Shown here one piece after another: positions 35,942-44,709 of a DNA stretch of 64,000 bases. Each line of letters starts with the position of its first letter. Position 1 is the stretch's first letter. The notes beneath the pieces were generated by a model. That model saw only the letters and a program-made list of their open reading frames with translations. It had not been told where the DNA came from and ran no database searches. The stretch is from Paenibacillus sp. PAMC 26794 (GTDB lineage Bacteria; Bacillota; Bacilli; Paenibacillales; Paenibacillaceae), in the NCBI RefSeq assembly GCF_000316035.1, contig NZ_ANHX01000040.1:62001-126000 (forward strand), in the 5' to 3' direction. The position numbers and the translations under genes were made by a program.

Positions 35942-35976
35942 AAAAAGCCCGAAAGGTCACATGACCTTCCGGGCTA
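35942..35976 (-). terminator. Intrinsic terminator of the sigma-clpP operon
   Basis: On the minus strand AGCCCGGAAGGTCATG pairs with the CATGACCTTTCGGGCT arm, followed by TTTTTTCG. It lies four nt after the clpP stop and 19 nt after the convergent MocR gene. Confidence 0.85.
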
Positions 35977-35979
35977 CTG

Positions 35980-36561
35980 TTATGAGCTGGATATGACCTT
36001 ATCCACCAATCCATATTCGACTGCTTCAGCAGCGGTCAGGAAATAGTCTCGATCCGAGTCCTTCTCAATCCGCTCAATTGACTGTCCTGTATGGTCGGCT
36101 AACAGCTTGTTAAGACGTTGACGGTGTTGAATGATGCGGTTAGCATGAATCAGCATATCGGATGCCTGCCCTCGCGTACCGCCATGTGGCTGATGGATCA
36201 TGATCTCACTGTTGGGCAACGCCATACGTTTGCCTTTTGTTCCACCTACCAGCAATATCGTGCCAAAGCTCGCCGCCATACCTGTACAGATCGTGGAGAT
36301 ATCCGGCTTCACAAATTGCATCGTGTCATAGATCGAAAATCCTGCGGTCACCGACCCACCAGGACTGTTGATGTACATCTGGATGTCCTTCTCCGGGTCC
36401 TCTGCAGTCAAAAACAACAACTGGGCCACAATGGCATTTGCCATCTGATCCTCGATCTCCCCGGATACCATAATGATCCGGTCTTTGAGTAAACGTGAAT
36501 AAATATCATAGCTCCGCTCTCCGCGAGCTGTTTGTTCCACTACATACGGCACTACATTCAT
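35980..36561 (-). CDS. clpP: ATP-dependent Clp protease proteolytic subunit
   Basis: Serine protease subunit of the Clp machine, 193 aa. The catalytic triad is intact at the canonical positions: Ser98 (GMAASFG), His123 (MIHQP) and Asp172 (DSDRDYF). The N-terminus [10 protein letters not shown] with [14 protein letters not shown] is standard. The strand after the catalytic Ser reads FGTILLVGG rather than the usual MGAFLL, hinting at a paralogue rather than the housekeeping copy. GGAGGCG precedes the ATG. Only 18 nt separate it from the sigma-factor gene, so they form an operon. Confidence 0.95.
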   Translation of the reverse strand: MNVVPYVVEQTARGERSYDIYSRLLKDRIIMVSGEIEDQMANAIVAQLLFLTAEDPEKDIQMYINSPGGSVTAGFSIYDTMQFVKPDISTICTGMAASFGTILLVGGTKGKRMALPNSEIMIHQPHGGTRGQASDMLIHANRIIQHRQRLNKLLADHTGQSIERIEKDSDRDYFLTAAEAVEYGLVDKVISSS

Positions 36562-36579
36562 ATGTGTCGCCTCCTCGAT

Positions 36580-37452
36580 TTAGGCAACCATGTTGACCGT
36601 GTACCCACCTCCATACGACATCGAGTTCATACTAGAAGCGGAATACCCGTACATCATTGGCTGCATGGATGGAGACGGCAAAGCCTGCTGCAGAATAGTC
36701 CCCGCCACAGCCATCGGATCATCGGTCCGGTTCAGGCACAGATCAATGATTCGGGCTGTATCCCCATTACGAAATGCCAGCAGATAGCTGCGTAGTTCCT
36801 CCCGATTGTCCTCCACTGTGCCTTCCTCATACTGCAATTCTGTGTCCGATTGTTCCAACCTGTTCCTCACTTCAGCTATGGCAGAGCGGGCACGACCTAA
36901 CGCTGCTTTCACAGCACCTTCTGTCGTATCCAGCATTTCCGCAGTCTCTGCCGCCTTATAACCCATTAATTCACGTAATACATATATCACTCGCTGCCAC
37001 GGTGGTAACTTATCTACAAGAAGTTGAACGGCAGACTCCAATTCCTCGAATCGCCTTTCCTCCTCCATTTCATGCAGGAGCGGCTTCAAGCTATCCAGTT
37101 TATATGCCAATCTCTCCCGCTGACGTAGGATATCAATCCAGCTGTTGCGTGCAATACGAATCAGATAAGCTTCCCAGTTTATATCTTTATTCATCCCATA
37201 AGTTCCAACTACACTCGACGACAACACTTTGAGACAGGTCTCCTGAACCAGATCCTCCGTGTCTGGAACTGATTTCGTCAGAGATAGACAATACGCATAC
37301 AACGAACCCATCAGATCGGGTAGTACGGTATGGATGCTTGGGTTCAATTGATTTTTTCTGTCGTTGCCATTGAATTCAATATCGAATTTATCTTGTTTAC
37401 CATCATCATGTGGTCTGTTGATTCTGCAATCCACGGACTTCACAAAGGCCAT
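36580..37452 (-). CDS. ECF-type RNA polymerase sigma factor with C-terminal tail
   Basis: Sigma-70 family factor, 290 aa. Region 2 is at about 45-115 (MGSLYAYCLSLTKSVPDTED, then LVQETCLKVL), and region 4 at about 145-200 (LPPWQRVIYVLRELMGYKAA, TTEGAVKAALGRARSAI). A 40-residue basic/acidic lead precedes region 2. After region 4 comes a short stretch resembling the start of a SnoaL-like domain (LRSYLLAFRNGDTARIIDL), then a Met/Ser/Tyr/Gly-rich tail (about 262-290). No anti-sigma gene adjoins; clpP follows in the same operon. The ribosome site AAAGGGGGG lies in a possible hairpin with codons 2-4. Confidence 0.9.
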   Translation of the reverse strand: MAFVKSVDCRINRPHDDGKQDKFDIEFNGNDRKNQLNPSIHTVLPDLMGSLYAYCLSLTKSVPDTEDLVQETCLKVLSSSVVGTYGMNKDINWEAYLIRIARNSWIDILRQRERLAYKLDSLKPLLHEMEEERRFEELESAVQLLVDKLPPWQRVIYVLRELMGYKAAETAEMLDTTEGAVKAALGRARSAIAEVRNRLEQSDTELQYEEGTVEDNREELRSYLLAFRNGDTARIIDLCLNRTDDPMAVAGTILQQALPSPSMQPMMYGYSASSMNSMSYGGGYTVNMVA

Positions 37453-37572
37453 CTTGGGGGCCCCCCTTTGCTGGTTCCTGATTGATTTTGACTTACACTA
37501 TGTAAACGAAGAACCCCTTGTAAAGGATACGCTCTTCTGAATTTATTTTTGATCCCCTCTCCCACTTGAAGT

Positions 37573-38361
37573 CTATAAGGTTCCAAGCGGCACCTTCATC
37601 CCGGTAAGGGCAATCGTAATACCTTGATCCAGGTTATAATTCTGCTGTACATCGACGTCATGAGACATATGTGTAAAATAAGTATGACCCGGCTTCAGTT
37701 CCCACAGCAGCTCCTGCGCCTCACGCATATCGTACACGGAACGTGTTGAGAATTCCGCAAGTTCATGCACAAAGCTTGTTCCAAGCACCAGTAGATCCAG
37801 TCCGTGCAACGACTCTTTTTCGGATGTCTTCAGGTCAATAGCATCTGAACAGTACGCCCAGCTATACCCGTCTCGATCAAATCGATATGCGTACGAATAT
37901 CCGTTATGTCCATGGCAGACTTTCCAGGAATGTACCTTCCAGCCGCCTAGTTCAATACCGCCATCCGTTTCCATAAAGTCCATATGACGACCCAGCCAGG
38001 GAAACTGTCCCTTAATGGTAGCAATCACTTCACGTGGTGCATACAAACGCCCCTTTACACCCAACCAGCGGCATGCATCCGCCCATTCTGGCAATCCTCC
38101 AATATGGTCAAAATGGGCATGGGTGATGAGCAACGTATGCACCATACGCAACCCCTGATCCTCCATCTGTGATCTCCAGTCTGGTCCGCAGTCAATCATG
38201 AACTGTTCACTCGCACCATCCCCACCACCGTCAATCAGAACAGAAGAGCGTTTCCGTTTATTCTCTCCCGTAAGCCTCGCCTCTGTACATACTTCGCAAT
38301 CACAATACACACGTGGAACGCCCATCGCATCGCCAGTGCCCAGAAATGTTAGCTGATTCAA
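37573..38361 (-). CDS. PhnP-like MBL-fold metallo-hydrolase
   Basis: Phosphodiesterase-type member of the metallo-beta-lactamase fold, 262 aa. An N-terminal cysteine motif (CDCEVCTEA) matches the structural zinc site of PhnP relatives. Then come THAHFDHIGGLP, a His in KVCHGHNGYSY, Asp in AYCSDAID, and a final His in HMSHD. The start is TTG 38361, 6-7 nt after GGGGGAA, exactly at the first beta strand (NQLTFLGTGDAMGVPR); the frame to 38487 runs over the preceding terminator. The substrate is likely a cyclic phosphodiester, by family. Confidence 0.88.
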   Translation of the reverse strand: MNQLTFLGTGDAMGVPRVYCDCEVCTEARLTGENKRKRSSVLIDGGGDGASEQFMIDCGPDWRSQMEDQGLRMVHTLLITHAHFDHIGGLPEWADACRWLGVKGRLYAPREVIATIKGQFPWLGRHMDFMETDGGIELGGWKVHSWKVCHGHNGYSYAYRFDRDGYSWAYCSDAIDLKTSEKESLHGLDLLVLGTSFVHELAEFSTRSVYDMREAQELLWELKPGHTYFTHMSHDVDVQQNYNLDQGITIALTGMKVPLGTL

Positions 38362-38423
38362 TCCGCATTCCCCCTGAATTAATGATATGTAGATTGTAAT
38401 CGTCCACCTCCGTTTTTGCAAAA

Positions 38424-38472
38424 AAAAGACCATCCCGCTGCAGTTCTCCAACTGCAATTCGGGACAGTCTGT
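38424..38472 (-). terminator. Intrinsic terminator of the 148-aa gene
   Basis: On the minus strand GACTGTCCCGAATTGCAGTT pairs with AACTGCAGCGGGATGGTC, followed by TTTTTTT. Confidence 0.85.
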
Positions 38473-38645
38473 GGTCTGACCGTTCACCGTCAGACTTTAA
38501 TTCCATGCTTCGCTCCATTCGGGAGCGTACGCTTCGTCAGCATGTGGTGCAACCTTATAAGCGGGTCATCCGCTTGAAGATCAGGCCTTACCTTTTAAAC
38601 AGGCCACGACCGATTAATTCGAGTCACATCCACTCGGCGCTGGAA

Positions 38646-39092
38646 CTATACCAGTGCCCGCAGCTTCAACGTCAGTTCCTGACCCTCAGGTACATCCTTC
38701 GAATCCGTAATCACCCAGTTCGACGCAAGCCGCTCTGCCAGCACCTCTGCCTGCTCCGGTTTCAACTGTAATCCGGTAACGATTCCTTCACCCACCGTGA
38801 AATCTTTCTCTGGCTGCACCATAAAGGCCTTCTCCAACCAGATTCCGAGTCCACCACGCGTATTAAAGGTAATCCGGTACCCGTCTTTTACTGCTGCCTC
38901 CAGATTTTCACCATGCTCGTCCGCATACGAGAAAAATTCGTTATATCGGTATTCCTCTTCAGACACGGCGTCAAAAGCGGAAACATCTTTGGCTTGAATG
39001 GCTTTTAATAGTTCTTCCTCAGGCATCCCCTTACCGCGGGCCTGCTCCAGTCGAATCGCTGTACTTTGGGATAATTTAATCTCTGAACTCAT
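38646..39092 (-). CDS. Hypothetical protein, 148 aa
   Basis: I do not recognise a named family. Soluble, acidic, no signal or membrane segment. The N-terminal half is helical (LEQARGKGMPEEELLKAIQA, FFSYADEHGENLEAAV); the C-terminal half looks beta-rich (YRITFNTRGGLGIWL). GGAAGG lies about 9 nt before ATG 39092, and a strong terminator follows, so it is a real single gene. Confidence 0.8.
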   Translation of the reverse strand: MSSEIKLSQSTAIRLEQARGKGMPEEELLKAIQAKDVSAFDAVSEEEYRYNEFFSYADEHGENLEAAVKDGYRITFNTRGGLGIWLEKAFMVQPEKDFTVGEGIVTGLQLKPEQAEVLAERLASNWVITDSKDVPEGQELTLKLRALV

Positions 39093-39249
39093 TCAACTCA
39101 CACCTTCCTGCAGATACTATGTAACAATCATGATTCAGTATACCTCTATTATAACCTTTTGGCAGTAAAAAACCTCCATCTCTACTTCCATTGAAATGAA
39201 GGTTTAGTATCCACATGCTTGGTTACCTATTCGATTACATCAGCCATAC

Positions 39250-40314
39250 TCATAATCCAGCAAGCACCTGATACCACACGCCGCGTTTGGAGTACAACGT
39301 ATTGCGTACCTCGTCCCATCCACCCAGATAGTTGATATCAAATAGTCCTTCTGGCGTTGGGAATGTCGACTCGGTCTGTGCAAATACATCCGGATCTACT
39401 GAACGAAAACCATGCTTGGCAAAAATACGCTGTGCTTCTGGTGTACGCAAATATGCGACAAAAGCTTCCGCCAGTTCACGATTCCCATGTTTATCAGCAT
39501 AATTATTCACCACAACTGCCGGGTTCTCAATCAGGATCGTATTTTTAGGAATGACGATGTCATAATCTACACCTTTGGCGATCCGGGCAAGCAATTCATT
39601 TTCATACGTGACGATTACATCACCCACACCATACTCGAATGCCGCCATCGAAGAACGCCCACTCTTGTCCAATGATTCAACGTTACGATGTACCTGTTCG
39701 AGAAAAGCCTTGGCTGCGGCAGGATCTTTCTTCCCCTCTTGCTCCTCCGACAGTTTTAATCCAGCACCGTAAATGGCATTGATATCCCATTGTGCGCCCC
39801 CGGATGTCTTTGGATTAGGGTAGAGCACCTTCACTCCCGGCTTGGTTAAATCCTGAAAATCACGAATCCCCAGCGGGTTGCCTGCTCTTGTGCCCAGAAC
39901 AACAATCGAACGGGTGATCATACCCTCATTCGGGGTCTGTTTCCAATCGGAGCTAACCAGATCGGCTTTGACCAGCTTCTCGATATCACTCTCCATCGCG
40001 AGCAAGGCCACATCAGCCTCGAATCCACCAACGATGGCTCTTGCCTGTGTACCTGAAGCTTCATAGGATTCCTGGAAGTTAATTGTCTGTCCGGTTTTTG
40101 CCTTCCACTCCTCTTGGAACTTGGGTAGCAACTCGCCTACAGCGTCTTTTGCTACACTATAAGCGCCAATCACCAGCGTATTGGATGAATCGTTACTAGA
40201 GGGCTCGTTCTGTTCGCTTGACTCCTCCTGCTTGCTGCATCCAGCGGTCATGCAGACGAGCAGAAGCATGAGGGCAACGTATAAGAGTATGGCTTTCTTC
40301 TTCCTCGTCTGCAT
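39250..40314 (-). CDS. sbp: Sulfate ABC transporter substrate-binding lipoprotein
   Basis: Binding lipoprotein for sulfate (or thiosulfate), 354 aa. Lipobox TAGC (Cys26), then the SBP fold with VIGAYSVAKDAVGELLPKFQ, NFQESYEASGTQARAI, YPNPKTSGGAQWDINAIYG and VTYENELLA. It is the last gene of the cysT-cysW-cysA-sbp operon, 25 nt after cysA, with AAAGGGG before ATG 40314. The sulfate/thiosulfate choice cannot be made from sequence alone. Confidence 0.92.
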   Translation of the reverse strand: MQTRKKKAILLYVALMLLLVCMTAGCSKQEESSEQNEPSSNDSSNTLVIGAYSVAKDAVGELLPKFQEEWKAKTGQTINFQESYEASGTQARAIVGGFEADVALLAMESDIEKLVKADLVSSDWKQTPNEGMITRSIVVLGTRAGNPLGIRDFQDLTKPGVKVLYPNPKTSGGAQWDINAIYGAGLKLSEEQEGKKDPAAAKAFLEQVHRNVESLDKSGRSSMAAFEYGVGDVIVTYENELLARIAKGVDYDIVIPKNTILIENPAVVVNNYADKHGNRELAEAFVAYLRTPEAQRIFAKHGFRSVDPDVFAQTESTFPTPEGLFDINYLGGWDEVRNTLYSKRGVWYQVLAGL

Positions 40315-40339
40315 GGGCAGCCCCTTTCTTCCACTTGAT

Positions 40340-41404
40340 CTAAATCATCACCGGCATCGGATCTTCCTTCAGTCGGTTCTCAACCACCCAACTGTTGGAG
40401 TCATTGAACAGGTATGCACGGTGTACAAGGACTCGAATTTGTTGACCGATCTCCAATGTCGTCTTCTCCAGGGAACGGTATGTGATTAACTTATGACCCT
40501 GTACGTCCACCTCTACCATCCATTCACTGCCGCGGAAATGAAGATGTTTGACTGTACCTTTTTCCGTTGCAGACAACATGGTGAACTCATTTTTCAAGCC
40601 GATCTCAATATACTCCGGTCGGATCAGCGCTCGTGTACCTTCACCCTCGACGGCATGTTCGAATCCTTTCAATTGGGAGGCATCCTCCACAACCGTAGAC
40701 TCCCCGATAAATGTAGCCACAAACGGTGTCTGCGGGTTTTTGTAGATATCCCAAGGTGTGCCCTTCTGCTCAAGACGACCTTGGCTGATAATCATAATCT
40801 CGTCCGCCACTTCAATCGCTTCATCCTGGTCATGCGTTACAAAAATCGAAGTGATTCCTACCCGCTCGATTAGCTCACGTAACCATGAACGCAGTTCCTG
40901 ACGGATCTTGGCATCAATGGCCGCGAACGGTTCATCCAGCAATAACAGCTGTGGCTCCGGGGCGAGTGCTCTGGCAAAAGCAACACGCTGACGCTGTCCA
41001 CCAGATAACTGATGTGGATACCGCTGTTCAAAACCTTTTAACCCGGTCAGTTCAACAAGTTCCATCACCCGATCACGGATCTGGGCTTTTGGTGTCTTCT
41101 TGACCTTGAGTCCAAAGGCGATATTCTCAAATACCGTCATATGTTTGAACAAGGCATAGTTCTGAAACACGAATCCGATGCCCCGCTCCTGTGGAGGCAG
41201 ATGGTTCACGACTTTTCCATGGAAACGAATCTCACCAGAACCCGGATTCTCCAGGCCCGCCAGCATCCGCAGAATGGATGTTTTCCCACCTCCGCTGGGT
41301 CCAAGTAGACCGATCAGATGGCCTTTGGCAATATCGAATGAGACATCTTTTACCGCATGAAAATCACCGAAATGTTTGTTCAGATCACGGACTTCTACAT
41401 GCAT
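40340..41404 (-). CDS. cysA: Sulfate ABC transporter ATP-binding protein
   Basis: ATPase of the sulfate importer, 354 aa. Walker A GPSGGGKTSILR, signature LSGGQRQRVAFARAL, Walker B LLLLDEPFAAID, switch FVTHDQDEAIEVAD. A C-terminal TOBE-like domain (about 240-350) is typical of CysA. It begins 1 nt after the cysW stop with AAAGGAAG inside the end of cysW. Confidence 0.95.
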   Translation of the reverse strand: MHVEVRDLNKHFGDFHAVKDVSFDIAKGHLIGLLGPSGGGKTSILRMLAGLENPGSGEIRFHGKVVNHLPPQERGIGFVFQNYALFKHMTVFENIAFGLKVKKTPKAQIRDRVMELVELTGLKGFEQRYPHQLSGGQRQRVAFARALAPEPQLLLLDEPFAAIDAKIRQELRSWLRELIERVGITSIFVTHDQDEAIEVADEIMIISQGRLEQKGTPWDIYKNPQTPFVATFIGESTVVEDASQLKGFEHAVEGEGTRALIRPEYIEIGLKNEFTMLSATEKGTVKHLHFRGSEWMVEVDVQGHKLITYRSLEKTTLEIGQQIRVLVHRAYLFNDSNSWVVENRLKEDPMPVMI

Positions 41405-41405
41405 A

Positions 41406-42203
41406 TCAATGCACTTCCTTTCGCTTCTTGGCCCATTCCATCATGAGCAACAGCCCGACGGAGAAGGTAACCAGCACCAATGCCACACCATTTGCGGCAG
41501 CCACATTAAAATTCTCAACATCCTGATACACCAAGGTTGTTGCTGTCTGCGTTTTGTTCATAATATTACCGGATACCACCAGCACTGCACCGAATTCCCC
41601 AAGCGAGCGCGCAACCGTCAAGACTAGACCATACACTACCGCCCAGCGGATCGAAGGCCATGTCACACTCCAGAACGTTCTCCAGCCGTAAGCGCCAAGT
41701 GTAGATGCGGCCTCCTCTTGCTGAGAACCGAGTTCCTGCAGGACAGGCATAACCTCTCTGACCATCAGTGGAAAGGTAACAAATAACGTTGCGATTACCA
41801 TACCCGGGAAGGCATAGACCACATTGAATCCAATCCCTTCAAAAAAAGCACCCATAATGCTGTTAGGTCCCAACATCAACACAATCATCAAACCGCCAAT
41901 GACAGGAGATACGGCATAAGGCAGATCTACAATGCTGTTCAGCAGCCCTTTTATCCGTTCACTCAGCCATCCGGCACGAACCAGATACAGAGCCATCATG
42001 ATGCCAAACAATGTATTTAACAGGGTGACCACCAGGACCACCAGTCCGGTCATCATCAAAGCGTGTAACGCCTCAGGGCGCATCAGCCCTTTCAGGAATC
42101 CACCTGCCCCGTCTTCAAATGCGCCTATAAAAATGCGTCCAAGCGGGATGATCAGCAGTACAATAAATACCGCAAACGTCAGTCCGATTAACAGTCGTCT
42201 CAT
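41406..42203 (-). CDS. cysW: Sulfate ABC transporter permease CysW
   Basis: Inner-membrane permease, 265 aa, about six hydrophobic segments. The EAA loop is visible as AASTLGAYGWRTFWSVTWPSI, and ARSLGEFGAVLVVSGN is typical of the CysW/CysT family. It overlaps cysT by 4 nt. Confidence 0.94.
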   Translation of the reverse strand: MRRLLIGLTFAVFIVLLIIPLGRIFIGAFEDGAGGFLKGLMRPEALHALMMTGLVVLVVTLLNTLFGIMMALYLVRAGWLSERIKGLLNSIVDLPYAVSPVIGGLMIVLMLGPNSIMGAFFEGIGFNVVYAFPGMVIATLFVTFPLMVREVMPVLQELGSQQEEAASTLGAYGWRTFWSVTWPSIRWAVVYGLVLTVARSLGEFGAVLVVSGNIMNKTQTATTLVYQDVENFNVAAANGVALVLVTFSVGLLLMMEWAKKRKEVH

Positions 42204-43015
42204 CGTCTTCTCCCCCGCATCTGCACCAGATTGATCAGCCAGAGGATCAGGAAGGAGAGCGTCAGGAGCAACACGGATACCGCAGCGGCTCCCGTTGGAT
42301 TATCACTTTCAATCTCCCCGTAGATAAATACGGAAGCAGTCAGTGTTCTTCCCGGAATGTTACCAGCCACCAGCACAACAGCCCCGAATTCAGCCAGTCC
42401 TCTCGAGAAAGCCAGCATCCCCCCACTGATCATGCCAGGTGCCATGGACGGCAGAATAACCTGCATGAACGTGCGAGCCTTGGATGCTCCCATCGTGTAC
42501 GAGGCCTCTTCCTCGGAAGGATCGATTTCTTCCAGCAAAGGCTGCACCGCACGGATAACAAACGGAAACGTGACAAAGGTCATCGCGATAACAATTGCGG
42601 GCTGGTGAAATACAATCTCAAATCCCATGGATTCTGCCAGTTTCCCGATGGCACTGACCGGACCCAAAAGCAGCATAATCATTAATCCGCCTACCGCTGT
42701 TGGTAGCGCAAACGGGAGATCAACCAGACTGTTAAGAAACGATCGGCCCACAAAGCGATACCTTGTCAGCACCCAGGCGATCATCGTGCCCAAAACCACA
42801 TTAATCAGCGTGGCAATGACGGCCAGCCGAATGGTCAGCAGTACGGCTTTCCACGCGATGGGGTCCATAATGCTCTGAACAAAGTTGCTCCATCCTTCGG
42901 AGAAGGAATTGACGTACACACCGATGATTGGAAGTACAATAAGTACGATAAAATATAACAATACGGTACTGCGGAATCCCCAAGTCCATCCCTTATGACG
43001 AAGAACGGTATTCAT
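42200..43015 (-). CDS. cysT: Sulfate ABC transporter permease CysT
   Basis: Partner permease, 271 aa, about six hydrophobic segments. EAA-loop region EASYTMGASKARTFMQVILP and SRGLAEFGAVVLVAGNIPG are present. It is the first gene of the operon with GGGAGGGAACG before ATG 43015. A CymR-like word lies about 100 nt upstream. Confidence 0.94.
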   Translation of the reverse strand: MNTVLRHKGWTWGFRSTVLLYFIVLIVLPIIGVYVNSFSEGWSNFVQSIMDPIAWKAVLLTIRLAVIATLINVVLGTMIAWVLTRYRFVGRSFLNSLVDLPFALPTAVGGLMIMLLLGPVSAIGKLAESMGFEIVFHQPAIVIAMTFVTFPFVIRAVQPLLEEIDPSEEEASYTMGASKARTFMQVILPSMAPGMISGGMLAFSRGLAEFGAVVLVAGNIPGRTLTASVFIYGEIESDNPTGAAAVSVLLLTLSFLILWLINLVQMRGRRR

Positions 43016-43260
43016 TGCTGCGTTCCCTCCCAGCCTCCGGCTTTAGCTCCGGTCGGCAGTCTTTCTGGATTCAATACGACATTTTTTCCTAAGTTGGATG
43101 ATATTACTTTAATATTATTCCCATTAGTCTACTTGGTTTTGCTTTTCTGATACTTTACCAGTTTGCAGTGCTAATCGTCAATGCTTTTATTGAATATAAT
43201 TAGGCCACATATAAGAACGATTAATAAAAATCGCACTGTACACTGGGCGGCCAGAACAAC
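43016..43260 (-). promoter_or_regulatory. Leader of the sulfate operon with CymR-like word
   Basis: No gene. On the minus strand TAGACTAATGGGAATAAT (43131-43113) resembles the cysteine-regulator CymR site and the word upstream of tcyP. No convincing -35/-10 pair or S-box was seen. Confidence 0.3.
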
Positions 43261-43420
43261 CTTCCGATCACTGTTATCCCCAGATTTCTTTGATCCCCTT
43301 TTTTAAGGGGAAATCCGGTGATAAAGGCGAGGCTTATGCTTCCGAAGCAGCTTTCTTACAGAAAGCTTTTAGCTTCCGCTTCTTCAGGTTATTTCTGACC
43401 TCTCCGTTATTGTGCGATTC
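43261..43420 (-). repeat. Dispersed structured repeat, copy B
   Basis: Reverse-strand copy of the element at 29907-30063. Read on the minus strand it has TAACGGAGAGGTCAGAA, AAGCTTTCT with its partner AGAAAGCT, TCGGAAGCATAAGCC, CGGATTTCCCCTT with AAGGGGA, GAAATCTGG and GGGGATAACAGTGATCGG. Relative to copy A a T-A pair in the first hairpin is replaced by C-G. Confidence 0.85.
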
Positions 43421-43510
43421 ACATATCCGTCTTCATATGTGGTTTGTTTGGTATGTAGTGGTTAAGGTACAATCGAGGGTATGAAATGAAATCATAAGGA
43501 GCGATCTAAC

Positions 43511-43912
43511 ATGTTATATACGAAGAATATATCCACTTCCACACGAGATGAAATGAAGGATATCACATGGGACGTAAAGCAGGTTGTCCAGAGTAGCGGG
43601 GTTCAGAATGGGACGGTGCTCATCTACTGTCCACATACGACGGCAGGTATTGCCATCAACGAAAATGCAGACCCGGATGTGAAACACGATGTGTTGTTGC
43701 GCCTGAACGAAGTGTACCCTTGGGAGCATCCCGAGTATCGACATGCCGAAGGCAATACAGCCTCTCACCTCAAATCGATCACAACAGGGCCATCACAGAC
43801 GGTGATTATTCACGAAGGCAGGCTGCTGCTTGGCCGCTGGCAAGGCATTTACTTTTGCGAATTCGATGGACCACGTGAGCGGGAGTATTTTCTCAAAATC
43901 ATGGAAGGTTAG
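43511..43912 (+). CDS. YjbQ/UPF0047-family protein
   Basis: Small cytoplasmic protein of the secondary thiamine-phosphate synthase (YjbQ) family, 133 aa, full length. It has CPHTTAGIAINENADPDV, HRHAEGN-like YRHAEGNTASHLKS and GRWQGIYFCEFDGPR. Some members complement thiamine-phosphate synthase defects, but the physiological role is unclear. AAGGAGCG precedes ATG 43511. Confidence 0.92.
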   Translation: MLYTKNISTSTRDEMKDITWDVKQVVQSSGVQNGTVLIYCPHTTAGIAINENADPDVKHDVLLRLNEVYPWEHPEYRHAEGNTASHLKSITTGPSQTVIIHEGRLLLGRWQGIYFCEFDGPREREYFLKIMEG

Positions 43913-43959
43913 TTGTGTCCAATAGGCCTGCCACCCACTCATTCATTTTTGCAAACACA

Positions 43960-44001
43960 AACAGGCGGTCCACCCTCATTCCGGGTCGGAGCCGCCTGAC
44001 T
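43960..44001. terminator. Hairpin between yjbQ and the TetR gene
   Basis: CAGGCGG, CC and ACCC pair with GGGT, GG and GCCGCCTG. GC-rich stem without a clear T-tract; it lies between convergent genes. Confidence 0.6.
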
Positions 44002-44101
44002 TGGTCTGCTGCGCATACTAACTTTCGCGAGACAACGTTATAAAGAATTAAAGTTATGACAAATCACCGCCCTGAAGTGTAGGGGTGCAACAATAGCGCC
44101 A

Positions 44102-44704
44102 TTATTGGACGCCAGGCTGCTGACCCAGATTGCGGCACAGCACTTTGACATGAGACAGCGCAGACGATTCAATCTCCACAAACGTTAAACGGTCCTGAAT
44201 GTAATAAGAAATGAATCCGTGCATAGCCAAAAATAGCGTACGCGGTACCCTTTGAATGTCCTCTTCTGTACAATTCTCTTCATTCATGTACTGCCTTATA
44301 ATGGATGCAAACAATTCGAAGCAGCGTCCCTGTTCGGTACGACAATAAGACAACAGTTCTTCGTCCCTGATCATAAACATAATTTCGTATTGGTAAGGGT
44401 TCTCCAGACCAAAGCGAATAAACTCCATCATAATGTGCTCTACCTTGCTCACATCATCACGAACCGGCCTGACCATGGCTTGCAGCAGTAAATGCCCCAG
44501 ATGATTGAAATCCTCAACCACGATGGCATAGAACAGCTCTGCCTTTTCCTTAAAGTGATAATACAGCGACCCATGACTATAGCCCAGATGCTGGCCGATG
44601 CTTCGCATCGAAATGGCGCGGTATCCTTTGGTAATAAAAAGGTGCCTCGCCGCCTCCAGTATCCGCTCCCTCGACAACTCCTGTTCGACTGCTCTTCTAG
44701 CCAT
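44102..44704 (-). CDS. TetR/AcrR-family regulator
   Basis: DNA-binding regulator, 200 aa. Helix-turn-helix at about 30-50 (ISMRSIGQHLGYSHGSLYYHFKEK), helical ligand domain after it. It follows the YigZ gene by 5 nt on the same strand and is likely cotranscribed. No obvious divergent target. The ligand is unknown. Confidence 0.92.
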   Translation of the reverse strand: MARRAVEQELSRERILEAARHLFITKGYRAISMRSIGQHLGYSHGSLYYHFKEKAELFYAIVVEDFNHLGHLLLQAMVRPVRDDVSKVEHIMMEFIRFGLENPYQYEIMFMIRDEELLSYCRTEQGRCFELFASIIRQYMNEENCTEEDIQRVPRTLFLAMHGFISYYIQDRLTFVEIESSALSHVKVLCRNLGQQPGVQ

Positions 44705-44709
44705 ATATT

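Noticed and set aside
43290..43484. 64-codon frame covering repeat copy B
   Set aside because: Falls on the structured repeat; no coding signature.
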